Below are positions 1 to 12,405 of a stretch of 64,000 bases of DNA, in pieces (positions within the stretch are counted from its first letter, which is position 1; each line of letters starts with the position of its first letter). A program made the translations under genes and the position numbers. Location of the stretch: the NCBI GenBank assembly GCA_032622095.1, contig CP136061.1, forward strand, positions 259,380,077-259,444,076. Reading direction: 5' to 3'. The notes under the pieces were generated by a model that was not told where the DNA came from, did not search any database, and saw nothing but the letters and a program-made list of their open reading frames with translations. Source of the stretch: Siphonodentalium dalli. Taxonomy: Eukaryota > Mollusca > Scaphopoda > Gadilida > Siphonodentaliidae.

Positions 1-240
1 AAGACATTGTGGTGTAAACATATGTTATGTCCAATCCTGATAGCATACATGCAAATAACATCAATTCAAACAAAAGTAGATATTATAGTGCATTTGTACA
101 TAAATGGAATGATTTGAAAAGGGGATTCAGTAATAAGCCCACCCAGGAGCTTATGGTAAGTTTGTTCCACTTATGTTACGCGCCCCCTCTCTATTAAGTG
201 CAGAGGGGTCGGAAGGGAAGGGCTGGAAATAGGAAATATG
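1..240. other. AT-rich flank, no feature seen
   Basis: No open frame, repeat or structural signal could be supported here. It ends where the 41-bp minisatellite begins. Confidence 0.5.
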
Positions 241-1119
241 ATGTCGGAGAGATATACATGTATAGTTAGTGCCGAGTTTCGATGTCGGAGAGAGATACGT
301 GTATAGTTAGTGCCGAGTTTCGATGTCGGAGAGAGATACATGTATAGTTAGTGCCGAGTTTCGATGTCGGAGAGAGATACATGTATAGTTAGTGCCGAGT
401 TTCGATGTCGGAGAGAGATACATGTATAGTTAGTGCCGAGTTTCGATGTCGGAGAGAGATACATGTATAGTTAGTGCCGAGTTTCGATGTCGGAGAGAGA
501 TACATGTAAAGTTAGTGCCGAGTTTCGATGTCGGAGAGAGATACATGTAAAGTTAGTGCCGAGTTTCGATGTCGGAGAGAGATACATGTATAGAGATACA
601 TGTATAGTTAGTGCCGAGTTTCGATGTCGGAGAGAGATACATGTAAAGTTAGTGCCGAGTTTCGATGTCGGAGAGAGATACATGTAAAGTTATTGCCGAG
701 TTTCGATGTCGGAGAGAGAGGTACATGTATAGTTAGTGCCGAGTTTCGATGTCGGAGAGAGATACATGTATAGTTAGTGCCGAGTTTCGATGTCGGAGAT
801 AGAGGTACATGTATAGTTAGTGCCGAGTTTCGATGTCGGATAGAGATACATGTAAAGTTAGTGCCGAGTTTCGATGTCGGAGAGAGATACATGTATAGTT
901 AGTGCCGAGTTTCGATGTCGGAGAGAGATACATGTATAGTTAGTGCCGAGTTTCGATGTCGGAGAGAGATACATGTATAGTTAGTGCCGAGTTTCGATGT
1001 CGGAGAGAGATACATGTATAGTTAGTGCCGAGTTTCGATGTCGGAGAGAGATACATGTATAGTTAGTGCCGAGTTTCGATGTCGGAGAGAGATACATGTA
1101 TAGTTAGTGCCGAGTTTCG
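241..1119. repeat. 41-bp minisatellite, about 21 copies
   Basis: Tandem head-to-tail units of 41 bp. Each contains ATACATGTATAGTTAGTGCC followed by GAGTTTCGATGTCGGAGAG. Copies are nearly identical. Variants include CATGTAAAG for CATGTATAG in some central units, and one unit has a partial internal duplication near 590-605 (TAGAGATACATG repeated). Each unit carries the palindrome ATACATGTAT. Short open frames across the central variants arise only where the TAG in the unit is mutated to AAG. There is no sign of coding constraint. Confidence 0.95.
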
Positions 1120-1120
1120 A

Positions 1121-1305
1121 GATCGATTTTCTTGCTAAAATGTGATAAAAAAAAGGATTTCAAATTCGTCGCAATTCTATTCGAAATTTATTATCTTCGT
1201 CCACTAAATTCGATTCGAGCCTCGCTAAAGCTTTACTCGAATCGAATTCAGTGCAATCCGTTAATAAATTTCGTATAGACTCATTCGAGATCATCTATGG
1301 AGATG
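1121..1305. repeat. Dispersed repeat A, copy 1
   Basis: Shares an ordered set of blocks with 39045-39240: CTTGCTAAAATGTGAT, CCACTAAATT, ATTCGAGCCTC, GTTAATAA, TTTCGTATA and a GAGATC near the end. It contains a hairpin at about 1202-1252 in which CACTAAATTCGATTCGAG pairs with CTCGAATCGAATTCAGTG. The origin is probably a small DNA transposon or MITE. Termini and TSD were not resolved. Confidence 0.7.
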
Positions 1306-1384
1306 GGACAGATTCAGTTGGGGTGTAGAGAATGGTACAGCCAAACAAATATGCTTAATTTTGTATTGTTGCTAAATTTGATCT

Positions 1385-2465
1385 CCACATTGGTCAAAAT
1401 TTTCAACAGTTGGAAATTTCATACATGACACAACATTAGTTGGAAATTTCACACTAACAATAGGTTGAAAATGTTCATGTAGTTTGATTTTCAAACAATT
1501 TATTCGGGGGGAATTTATTGTTTTGGACCAATATTTGTATGTTTTCCTTCTTTTGGTAAAAAGTTTGGACTGAAATGGCCATCAGTTGGAAATTTTCCAA
1601 CCTTACGGCGGTGTCAGGTTGGAAATTTCCAACACTTGGAAAGCTCGTGTCCTGGTCCCTCCCCCGTGGCCAGTCAAAACTGCTAATTAATTTAAGAAAA
1701 CAATATTATCCTACATTTGGTCAAAATTGTCACTGGAATTGTCATCAGTTGGAACTTTTCCAACCTAAGTCGGTGTGTCAGGTTTGAAATTATTTTAAAC
1801 TCTAGGAAGGCTAGTCTAGATGCTAGGATTTTGTTATTTTCTTGTTCAGATTTCAAAAATGTCCCACATCGGGCCGAACCATGGTCGGCCAGGTGTGTCA
1901 TGGTCCCTCCCCCGTGGCCAATAAAAAACTGCTAATGAGTTTAAGAAAACAATGTTTTACTACATTTGGTCAAAATTGTGGACTCATAATCTTCAGCAGT
2001 TGGAAAATTCCCAACCTAAGTGTAAGTATGAGGTTTCATATGGTCAACACTAGGAAAGCTTGATGTCAGTCTATAGATGCTATAGGATTTTGTTTTGTTT
2101 AGTGTTCAAAGTTTTCTCACATCGGGCCGAACAGCCATGGTCCGCCCGATGTGTCCTGGTCTCTTGCCCTCAGTCGTGTACATTTGTCTGGAGTTAGACC
2201 ACTAGATGTTAGGATTTATGCAATATTCTGGTTCAAATATCTGAATATTATCATACCGGGTAGATAGAACCTTGGTTTATGAATAGGCTATTGAGGCATG
2301 AACACTTGGGCGTAAGGGCAAAACGAATTATGCAAAACCTTTTATTGGTTCAATTCAGGGGGGGGGGGGGGTGGGTGCAAATAAAATTATGCAAAGCATT
2401 TGTATTTTGTCTGATTCAAGGGGGTGCAGTTGGAATTCCCAACAGACCCTCTAGCCACGTGCCTG
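1385..2465 (+). mobile_element. hAT-like non-autonomous element, family hAT-1, diverged copy
   Basis: Collinear with the intact copy at 44849-45999: TTTTCAACAGTTGGAAATTT, TTGAAAATGTTC, TCAAACAATTTATT, two blocks with a GC-rich palindrome around CCATGG, a G-tract, GGTGCAGTTGGAATT and a right end resembling CTCTAGCCACGTGCCTG. The right terminus is clear at 2465. The left terminus is degraded and merges with repeat A. No transposase coding is present, so it would have depended on an element elsewhere. Confidence 0.75.
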
Positions 2466-3311
2466 AATAGCACCAATAACCTCGGTGATCGAGAGTGAGA
2501 AGCAGTATGTATGGGAGTTCAGAAACCATCGTACAAGGTTACTCTGGTCACGACATTGTATATATTTCTGAATCAATACAGTCTCTGTCAATTTTATACG
2601 GAACAGTATAGTTTCATCACTTAATTGTGTTAATTACATGGCTACGGAAACAACATAACACCACAGGTATTAGGCACAATCTCGGAGATTATCATTAAAA
2701 TAAAATTTAAATTGTGCCTAATACCTGTGCATAACACATGTTAGTTGAGTGTAAAGTTCTATAATTCTTGACAAAAGTTTGTGTTTATTTTATAAACAAA
2801 ACAGAAGCTACTCCAGACCTTTGACCTTTACCGATGAGTTGTCTATAATTTCGAGAATCGGACGGCGATTCACCGTAATCGGCCATGCCGTTCGTGACCA
2901 ATAGCCCAGGCAATTAGACATGAAAGTGGAAAATTAAGGAAATAAATCTGGGAAGCTGATTTTTTTTTAAATATGATTTAGGCCATATGATCGCAGATGC
3001 GTCACGAAAAGTCCCCTAAAATCCGAGTTCCATATAATTTGTTTTTTAAATATTTTTCAAAATCATGGAAATAATTGGATGTTGTAACAATTTTTCAGCC
3101 GAAACATATACAAAAGGCACTCAATAGTGTTCGATACACAATTCTCGAACCAAAGACACCCATTCAAAGGGGAACTTTGGATATGAATAAAACACTGAGC
3201 CAAAACAATGACGATTTTTAAGGCAAATGATTGTATTCCATGTCGGATTGCTCAGGCTGCTCAAAACATAGACGCAAGCTATCTATTTTTAGAAACTGCA
3301 TAGACACCACT
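2466..3311. other. Intergenic, one small hairpin
   Basis: No gene supported. It contains only the inverted repeat at 2662-2729, annotated separately. Confidence 0.5.
2662..2729. repeat. 19-bp perfect inverted repeat
   Basis: CACAGGTATTAGGCACAAT at 2662-2680 is the exact reverse complement of 2711-2729, with a 30-base AT-rich loop. The TTAGGCAC core resembles the TIR of the element at 63065-63406, so this may be a collapsed MITE. Confidence 0.8.
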
Positions 3312-3884
3312 CAGGGACGTGGCTAGAGGGTTTCCGTTGGGGGTGTGAACCTTGGGAAATTCCAACTGCACCCCCCCCCCCCCCCCCCCCCCTTGAATCA
3401 GAATCAGACCAAACACAAGTTTTGCATAATTACATTTGCACCCCCATTGCACATCAGTGCTATATTCACAAACCAATATTCCCGGGTATGAGAACATTCA
3501 GATATTTTATATTTTAACCTGAAAAATTGCATAAATCATATCATCTAGTGGTCTAACTCCTGACAAATGCACACGGCTACGGAAAGAGACCAGGACACAC
3601 CGGGCTGATCATGGTTGTAAACTCTATACAAGAAAATTGCAAATCCTAGCATCTAGACTAGCCTCAACTGAAGCTTTGTGTTGGAAATTTCAAACCTCAT
3701 ATCCCCCTCAGGTTGGAAATTTCTCCAACTGATGACCATTTCAGTCCACAAGTTTGACCAAATGTAGTAACATATTATTTTGTTAAATTTAAATAAGCAG
3801 TTTTGTATTGCCATGGGGGAGGCACAATGACACGCCGGGCCGACCATGGTTCGGCCCGGTGTGCGAAAAATTTAAAATCTGAAC

Positions 3885-5997
3885 AGTGGGGGGGGGGGGG
3901 GGGGGGGCGTAAAAAAGTTGCGAGACGTGGGGGTGTTTTTTTTTACATTGCCATTTTTTTACACCCACCCACCCTTTCTTGCATTTTCTTTTCATAAAAT
4001 TTTAGACACCCACCCCCCAAAACCCCAAAACTTTATATTGGTCCCCTCTGTAACGACCAACCGCTCTATATTGGTCCCTTCTTTGAAAGACCAAATTAAA
4101 TGTTACTTCCTCAGCTGACTTCCTGTTACAAACATGTGCAAAATTGAACTCTAAGCAATCGAACAAAGGTAGAATATGATGTGATTATATTGGTAAATTT
4201 ATAACCCAGCCTATTCATCTGTGTGAGTAGATGAAAAATATGTTGAATCCCCTGGAATGACAACAAAAAATAACTAGGGCCAGTGTAGTCCAACAAATTA
4301 GACTATTCGGATTAATACATATTTTAATATTTGGACATTTACGATTGTATTAATCCTTCTAGTCTAATAAAAGAGCTGAAAGCCAAGTTAGCACACATTT
4401 TGAAGCAGGTCAACATCAGTGACCACCGATATGAACCATCAAAATACCATTTTCTCTTAAATTATCTACAAATACATTAGTCTTACCTGTAGCGGAGATA
4501 GTATTCACATAGATTGTGATATAAAAGTTGTCAGAATTACAGATTTGTTAGTTTAATCCCGGATTGGAAAACATATCACCATTTTCAAATACAAATAAAT
4601 TATGTTAATTTCCGGGGTTTTCCCAGATTTTTGATCTATTACGCATGCGCGTGCTTTCGTTTTCGTATGTGTTCGCTAGCGTAGACGGGTTTGAATATTT
4701 CTGTCGGTTGAGTTGTTATAAAATTATATGGATTAATAGTGACACAAATTTATGCTAGTTAGTTCAGTCATGATATTTAACATTCTAACAAAAGGTATGT
4801 GTTTTTTATTTGTAGTTTTATTTGTGTCATTGGACGTGAACAGTGTAAGTTAAAGGGTCATGCCCTTGCCACATAAAAAAATGTGGCTTCGTAGCGTTCA
4901 AATTGTTCACGCCCATGGTTGGACGATGAGGGATTAAGGCCACATAAATGTCCAAATATTAAAATAGGCCTTAATCCGAATCGTCTAATTTGTTGGACTA
5001 GGGCCAGTGTAAGGGCCTATAATAGAATAAACAATTACCAGATTACCCAAAATTAAATTTAACTTTTTTTCAGACATCAACCAGCATCAACTAGTAGGCC
5101 TAGAGCCTATAGTAATACCAAAAAGGAAAATGTGCATATGAACCAGTGTACGAATTAGCTTTTATGTATGCCTGCATGACCACCGACCCGGCCTCGCATT
5201 ACGACTTAGGATTGGCTAGGCCTAAAATAATGTTTAACCCTTTGAGTTTGAACGCGGATGGTCAATTTAGTGCGAAATCCATATACACGGATGTGCACTT
5301 TATAGTGACGTGACCGTGGAGACGAGGTCACAGTAAGCGTTACGTCATTGTGTTGGTGTAGGGAAGATAACTCCAATTTGGTCTTCTGTTTACAGTATAC
5401 CGGCTGTACTCTTGATTTACTATTATATGTCTACCTGTGTCTACTATATATTATTGACTATACATTATTCTGATACATTATTTCATACATTACACTCATG
5501 CATCAGCTAACTGTATGAGTAAAGAGACTGTCATGAAGTATAAGAATTATTGTAATATTCTGTCATGAGTTGTTAGCTGATATTGTCAGGCTGCATTAAG
5601 TTCACCCTACCCTAGAGCTATCTGAAGTATTTTTTAATTGAACTACACCGTGAACTAGACAATTTTCAATATAAAAACTGCCAAGCAAGCTGAAACAGAC
5701 ACAATAAAAAAAAATTGCGCGCAAAAAAAATCAATGAAAATTTTGGGACCCACCCCCACAATATTAACTATTTTTCCATTTTATATCAACTTATGGGGGT
5801 AATTATATCAATATTGAATGTATTAGTGCTTCTCATATTGCAACAAGCCACAACAAAATATGTTTAAAACAGTTGAAAATATGTCAATGAAAAAACAATG
5901 CCAAAAAAGTGGTCAAAAACTGTTTCCGGCCTCGGGTACCCACCACCCCCCCCCTACCTCACGTCTCGTAAAAAAAATCGGCCCCCCCCCCCCCCTG
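3885..5997. mobile_element. Nested hAT-like element inside hAT-1
   Basis: Flanked on both sides by ATCTGAAC (3877-3884 and 5998-6005), which occurs once in uninterrupted family members (about 15010-15017). Its ends are imperfect inverted repeats: a G-tract then CGAGACGTG with a T-run on the left, and the complementary CACGTCTCG, A-run and C-tract on the right. Ends of CAG and CTG with an 8-bp duplication fit the hAT style. It is about 1.4 kb excluding its own nested insert and has no open frame of note. Confidence 0.8.
4287..4999. mobile_element. Third-level nested TIR element
   Basis: The terminal inverted repeats extend about 75 bp. The left begins AGTCCAACAAATTAGAC and continues with TTCGGATTAA and TTTTAATATTTGGACATTTA; the right end is its reverse complement with a few changes. 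The 11-bp direct repeat AGGGCCAGTGT lies on both sides (4276-4286 and 5000-5010). Long TIRs with a TSD of this length resemble Mutator-like MITEs, but the superfamily is inference. A TA dinucleotide duplication is the alternative reading. Confidence 0.75.
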
Positions 5998-6480
5998 ATC
6001 TGAACAAGAAAATCGCAAATTCCTAGCGTCTAGACTAGTCTCAAACCTTCCTAGAGTTGGAAATTTCAAACCTGGCACCCCCACATAGATTGGAAAATTT
6101 CCAACTGATGACAATTCCAATGACCATGTTGACCAAATGTATGACAATATTGTTTTCTTAAATTAACTAGCAGTTTTTGGCTTGCCACGGGGAGGGACCA
6201 GGACACAATCTTTCCAAGTGTTGGAAATTTCCAACCTGTCACACCCCTAAGGTTGGAAAATTTCCAACTGATGACAATTTCAGTCCAAAATTTTTACCAA
6301 AAATGGGAAATTATGCAAATATTAAACATTTTCAACCTATTATTGGTGTGAAATTTCCAACTAATGTTTGGCAGGTACGAAATTTCCAACTATTGAAAAT
6401 TTTGACCAAAGTTGTGGGGGTGAGACACCCCCAACCCCCCAACCCCCCCCCCCCCCTGTCGCCACGTCTCTGACGCCACT

Positions 6481-7830
6481 CCTTCGCTATAGTAGGATTA
6501 GCGAGTCAAACTAATAAAAACATAAACCTTACCCCCAAAACTGATAGTCAACGACCTGGTCATATTTTGCCCTTCTATTTTGCCTAATCTAGTCATATGA
6601 ATTCCGCAGTTATACCAGTTGATGTGAAATATGGATACGAGAGCGGATATAATGACAAGGCCAGAATAATACAATCGAGGTCATGAAATGGCTGTCAAAA
6701 TGGCCGCAACCACCAAGCCACGTCAAATGCAACATATTGTATAACCACATAGTAGGTAAAATACGTATTGGTAATATACAAGTCGATTATTAAATATCGT
6801 TAAAGGTACACAGATCATGCAAACAGATACATCTGAAGGATTTATCGGTCATTGCAACGCAGGTCAAACCCAATGATTTACCTCTTTAAAAGTTCGGGTT
6901 TTCTGTTTACAGTCGGGCCCAAAAATATTAAATTCGGGCATACAACACACGAAGTAATGTTTCGCCACACAGTGTATGGTTCGTTCGGCGTGATGAGTAA
7001 TTCTTGAATGTAACGCAGAAACTTAAATGCATATCCTTGTGGTATAAAAAGTAGTTATATTTCCGGAATTTTCAGCACTGTCCGTGAAATAAACCATACA
7101 CATATGTTGCAATGCTTATTCTATTGCAAAGAACCCATAATCTCTTCAAAAGATTGTCACTCTATCTCACCATATCAAATAGATAGTACATCGTACATTT
7201 TATATAAGACTAATTTTCGTGCGGCTTGCAAACCGTGTCTTAGCAGACAATTTTGTTCAAATTACACCAGTCGGCAACTTGCAACTGGGAATATGCTATT
7301 ACGCAATGTACATTATTAGTTTTCAGTATCTAGTTGTTTGAAAATGTCTTACCAAAACCACACATGAACTTGTGCAAAATATCAGGTGATCAGCGTTTAA
7401 AGCTGTTATTTCAGTGTTGACAATTGACTCATTGTTGCTATTTATGGTTGTGAGTCCAGCAGATATGTGCAACAGTAGGGAGAATAGATACACATGGTAA
7501 TGCGGTTGCAGAGAACATAGTAGTGTGAGGGAGGGTATGTGTGTGTATCTCAATGTATTATGAATTTGGCATTAATTGATCTACACATGATTGCATTCGC
7601 ATACGGTCTGATGGAAATGCTTCAGAACTTGAACCATTCAGAAAAATCAAGATATCTCAAAAATCTGAACTCCGATTTTAGGGGACTTTAGCCATGTTGT
7701 TCATAAACATATTCTTATTAATCCCCGATTTTGTCCATAGTGAAACCTAGACTACAAGCGATTTGGCGTATTCATGTAGTATTCATGTAGCTAAATCCAA
7801 CATAAGGCTGTCGCCATGCCAAATACGGGC
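6481..7830. other. Intergenic, no feature seen
   Basis: AT-rich sequence with only short chance open frames. No repeat family or exon recognised. Confidence 0.5.
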
Positions 7831-8201
7831 TTAACGGTACACAATCCGATTCGATGGTCACCGTATCACCAAATGCCAACAACAATATTTCTTCAAAAGA
7901 CAATTTAGTTATCAGAATCGAATAATTACCAAAATATTATGCTAACCACTGTCATAATAGTTATGCTAACCACTCTAGTATACAAAATTCCTAAGTGTTA
8001 TATATATCAACATTTTGTTCAACGCAATTTGGTATCGAGAGTATATGTCGATCGGCTCGTCGAATATTTTCTAGGCCGCCAAATATCCCAGGTGGTGAAA
8101 AATAACAAAATTATATCTGACAACTCGAATCAAATATGTTTAAACCCTGAAGCCGATGAAATAGTAATTTAGTAGCGTTAATTCAGAATATGTATCTTTA
8201 A
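7831..8201. mobile_element. TTAA MITE, family C, diverged copy
   Basis: Begins TTAACGGTACACAATCCGAT and ends with a degraded form of the family right end at TTAA 8198-8201. The interior (AACAATATTTCTTCAAAA, AATATTATGCTAACCACTGT, CAACATTTTGTTCAACG) matches the copies at 50768 and 52884. TTAA at both ends suggests a piggyBac-like or Kolobok-like origin. Confidence 0.75.
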
Positions 8202-8331
8202 AAATTATAGTATGATGGCAGAATTTTGAGCCGTTCTACTGCCCTAACATATTTTTGTTGACCCGTTCGTATATTCCAGAAAGATCCCAATTCGGTTACC
8301 CGTTGACTCTTTATAATGGTTTCTTTATATG

Positions 8332-11300
8332 CCAGTCCAGGGAGCCGATGTGGTGTTCATTCCAGTACAGGGAGCCGATGTTGTGTTCATTCCAGTCCAG
8401 GGAGCCGATGTTGTGTTCATTCCAGTCCAGGGAGCCAGTGTGGTGTTCATTCCAGCCCAGGGAGCCGATGTGGTGTTCATTCCAGTCCTGGGAGCCGATG
8501 TGGTGTTCATTCCAGTCCAATGAGCCGATGTGGTGTCCATTCCAGTCCAGGGAGCCGGTGTGGTGTTCATTCCAGTCCAGGGAGCCGATGTGGTGTTCAT
8601 TCCAGTCCAGGGAGCCGGTGTGATGTTCATTCCAGTCCTGGGAGCCGATGGGGTGTTCATTCCAGTCCATGGAGCCGATGTGGTGTTCATTCCAGTCCAG
8701 GGAGCCGGTTTGGTGTTAATTCCAGTCCAGGGATCCGGTGTGGTGTTCATTCCATTCCAGGGAGCCAATGTGTTGTTCATTCCAGTCCTTGGAGCCGACG
8801 TGGTGTTCATTCCAGTCCAGGGAGCCGATGTGGTGTTCATTCCAGTCATGTGAGCCGATGTGGTGTTCATTCCAGTCCAGGGAGCCGGTGTGATGTTCAT
8901 TCCAGTCCTGGGAGCCGATGGGGTGTTCATTCCAGTCCATGGAGCCGATGTGGTGTTCATTCCAGTCCAGGGAGCCGGTTTGGTGTTAATTCCAGTCCAG
9001 GGATCCGGTGTGGTGTTCATTCCATTCCAGGGAGCCAATGTGTTGTTCATTCCAGTCCTTGGAGCCGACGTGGTGTTCATTCCAGTCCTGGGAGCCGATG
9101 TGGTGTTCATTCCAGTCCAATGAGCCGATGTGGTGTCCATTCCAGTCCAGGGAGCCGGTGTGGTGTTCATTCCAGTCCAGGGAGCCGATGTGGTGTTCAT
9201 TCCAGTCCAGGGAGCCGGTGTGATGTTCATTCCAGTCCTGGGAGCCGATGGGGTGTTCATTCCAGTCCATGGAGCCGATGTGGTGTTCATTCCAGTCCAG
9301 GGAGCCGGTTTGGTGTTAATTCCAGTCCAGGGATCCGGTGTGGTGTTCATTCCATTCCAGGGAGCCAATGTGTTGTTCATTCCAGTCCTTGGAGCCGACG
9401 TGGTGTTCATTCCAGTCCAGGGAGCCGATGTGGTGTTCATTCCAGTCATGTGAGCCGATGTGGTGTTCATTCCAGTCCAGGGAGCCGATGTGGTGTTCAT
9501 TCCTGTCCAGGGAGCCGATGTGGTGTCGTTCCAGTCCAGGGAGCCTATGTGGTGTTCATTGCAGTCCAGGGAGTGAACGTGGTGTTCATTCCAGTCCATG
9601 GAGCCGATGTGGTGTTCATTCCAGTCCAGGGAGCCGGTGTGGTGTTAATTCCAGTCCAGGGATCCGGTGTGGTGTTCATTCCATTCCAGGGAGCCGATGT
9701 GGTGTTCATTCCAGTCCTTGGAGCCGATGTGGTGTTCATTCCAGTCCAGGGACCCGATGTGGTGTTCACTCCAGTCCAGGGATCCGGTGTGGTGTTCATT
9801 CCATTCCAGGGAGCCGATGTGGTGTTCATTCCAGTCCTTGGAGCCGATGTGGTGTTCATTCCAGTACAGGGAGCCGATGTGGTGTTCATTCCAGTCCTTG
9901 GAGCCGATGTGGTGTTCATTCCAGTACAGGGAGCCGATGTGGTGTTCATTCCAGTCCAGGGAGCCGATGTGGTGTTCATTCCTGTCCAGGGAGCCGATGT
10001 GGTGTCGTTCTAGTCCAGGGAGCCGATGTGGTGTTCATTCCAGTCCAGGGAGCCGATGTTGTGTTCTTTCCAGTCCAGGAAGCCGATGTGGTGTTCATTC
10101 CAGTCCAGGGAGCCGGTGTGGTGTTCATTCCAGCCCAGGGAGCCCGTGTGGTGTTAATTCCAGTCCAGGGAGCCGATGTGGTGTTCTTTCCATCCAGTGA
10201 GCCGATGTGGAGTTCATTCCAGTCTAGGGAGCCGACGTGGTGTTCATTCCAGTCCAGGGAGCCGACGTGGTGTTCATTCCAGTCCAGGGAGCCGATGTGG
10301 TGTTCATTCCAGTCCAGGGAGCCGATGTGGTGTTCTTTCCATCCAGTGAGCCGATGTGGTGTCCATTCCAGTCCAGGGAGCCGGTGTGGTGTTCATTCCA
10401 GTCCAGGGAGCCGATGTGGTGTTCATTCCAGTCCAGGGAGCCGGTGTGATGTTCATTCCAGTCCTGGGAGCCGATGGGGTGTTCATTCCAGTCCATGGAG
10501 CCGATGTGGTGTTCATTCCAGTCCAGGGAGCCGGTTTGGTGTTAATTCCAGTCCAGGGATCCGGTGTGGTGTTCATTCCATTCCAGGGAGCCAATGTGTT
10601 GTTCATTCCAGTCCTTGGAGCCGACGTGGTGTTCATTCCAGTCCTGGGAGCCGATGTGGTGTTCATTCCAGTCCAATGAGCCGATGTGGTGTCCATTCCA
10701 GTCCAGGGAGCCGGTGTGGTGTTCATTCCAGTCCAGGGAGCCGATGTGGTGTTCATTCCAGTCCAGGGAGCCGGTGTGATGTTCATTCCAGTCCTGGGAG
10801 CCGATGGGGTGTTCATTCCAGTCCATGGAGCCGATGTGGTGTTCATTCCAGTCCAGGGAGCCGGTTTGGTGTTAATTCCAGTCCAGGGATCCGGTGTGGT
10901 GTTCATTCCATTCCAGGGAGCCAATGTGTTGTTCATTCCAGTCCTTGGAGCCGACGTGGTGTTCATTCCAGTCCAGGGAGCCGATGTGGTGTTCATTCCA
11001 GTCATGTGAGCCGATGTGGTGTTCATTCCAGTCCAGGGAGCCGATGTGGTGTTCATTCCTGTCCAGGGAGCCGATGTGGTGTCGTTCCAGTCCAGGGAGC
11101 CTATGTGGTGTTCATTGCAGTCCAGGGAGTGAACGTGGTGTTCATTCCAGTCCATGGAGCCGATGTGGTGTTCATTCCAGTCCAGGGAGCCGGTGTGGTG
11201 TTAATTCCAGTCCAGGGATCCGGTGTGGTGTTCATTCCATTCCAGGGAGCCGATGTGGTGTTCATTCCAGTCCTTGGAGCCGATGTGGTGTTCATTCCAG

Positions 11301-12405
11301 TCCAGGGACCCGATGTGGTGTTCACTCCAGTCCAGGGATCCGGTGTGGTGTTCATTCCATTCCAGGGAGCCGATGTGGTGTTCATTCCAGTCCTTGGAGC
11401 CGATGTGGTGTTCATTCCAGTACAGGGAGCCGATGTGGTGTTCATTCCAGTCCTTGGAGCCGATGTGGTGTTCATTCCAGTACAGGGAGCCGATGTGGTG
11501 TTCATTCCAGTCCAGGGAGCCGATGTGGTGTTCATTCCTGTCCAGGGAGCCGATGTGGTGTCGTTCTAGTCCAGGGAGCCGATGTGGTGTTCATTCCAGT
11601 CCAGGGAGCCGATGTTGTGTTCTTTCCAGTCCAGGAAGCCGATGTGGTGTTCATTCCAGTCCAGGGAGCCGGTGTGGTGTTCATTCCAGCCCAGGGAGCC
11701 CGTGTGGTGTTAATTCCAGTCCAGGGAGCCGATGTGGTGTTCTTTCCATCCAGTGAGCCGATGTGGAGTTCATTCCAGTCTAGGGAGCCGACGTGGTGTT
11801 CATTCCAGTCCAGGGAGCCGACGTGGTGTTCATTCCAGTCCAGGGAGCCGATGTGGTGTTCATTCCAGTCCAGGGAGCCGATGTGGAGTTCATTCCAGTC
11901 CAGGGAGCCGACGTGGTGTTCATTCCAGTCCAGGGAGCCGATGTGGTGTTCATTCCAGTCCAGGGAGCCGATGTGGTGTTCTTTCCATCCAGTGAGCCGA
12001 TGTGGAGTTCATTCCAGTCTAGGGAGCCGACGTGGTGTTCATTCCAGTCCAGGGAGCCGATGTGGTGTTCATTCCAGTCCAGGGAGCCGATGTGGTGTTC
12101 ATTCCAGCCCAGGGAGCCGTCGTGCTGTTCATTCCATCCCATGGAGCCGTCGCGGTGTTCATTCCAGTCCAGGGAGTGGTGTGGTGTTCATTCCAGTCCA
12201 AGGAGCCGGTGTGGTGTTCATTCTAGACCAGGGAGCCGGTGTGGTGTTCATTCTAGACCAGGGAGCCGTCGTGGTGTTCATTCCAGTCCAGGGAGCGGTG
12301 TGGTGTTAATTCCAGTCCAGTGAGCCGGTATGGTGTTCATTCCAGTCCAGGGAGCCGTCGTGGCGTTCATTCCAGTCCAGTGAGCCGGTGTAGTCCAGTG
12401 AGCCG
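8332..12405. repeat. 30-bp minisatellite, block 1 (about 136 units)
   Basis: Head-to-tail units of GGAGCCGATGTGGTGTTCAT then TCCAGTCCAG. Variants such as GCCGGTGTGATG, GCCGACGTGG, GATCCGGTGTGG and CCATTCCAGG recur in fixed order, giving a higher-order structure. A segment of about 1.45 kb (roughly 8880-10331) recurs at an offset of 1556 bp (roughly 10436-11887), and smaller blocks recur at 600 and 330 bp. Because 30 is divisible by three, the consensus is free of stops in all three plus frames and two minus frames, giving chance open frames of up to 743 codons. No splice, start or signal-peptide evidence supports translation. Confidence 0.97.

Larger units (their letters stand above)
3312..6472 (-). 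mobile_element. hAT-1 element, interrupted by a nested transposon
   Basis: The left end CAGGGACGTGGCTAGAGG at 3312 and right end GCCACGTCTCTG at 6472 are diverged versions of the family TIR. They are flanked by ACACCACT (3304-3311) and ACGCCACT (6473-6480), an 8-bp TSD with one mismatch. The body 3312-3884 plus 5998-6472 is collinear with the uninterrupted copy at 14295-15474. The 2.1-kb block between is a later insertion. There is no coding capacity. Confidence 0.88.

Noticed and set aside
487-892. Open frames of 66-94 codons in the 41-bp minisatellite
   Set aside because: They arise where the TAG in the unit is mutated and have no support beyond the repeat.
8316-12323. Open frames of 400-743 codons on both strands in the 30-bp array, as genes
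   Set aside because: They exist in several overlapping frames on both strands because the unit is a multiple of three and stop-free. There is no splice, start-context or domain evidence, and variants do not favour one frame on inspection.
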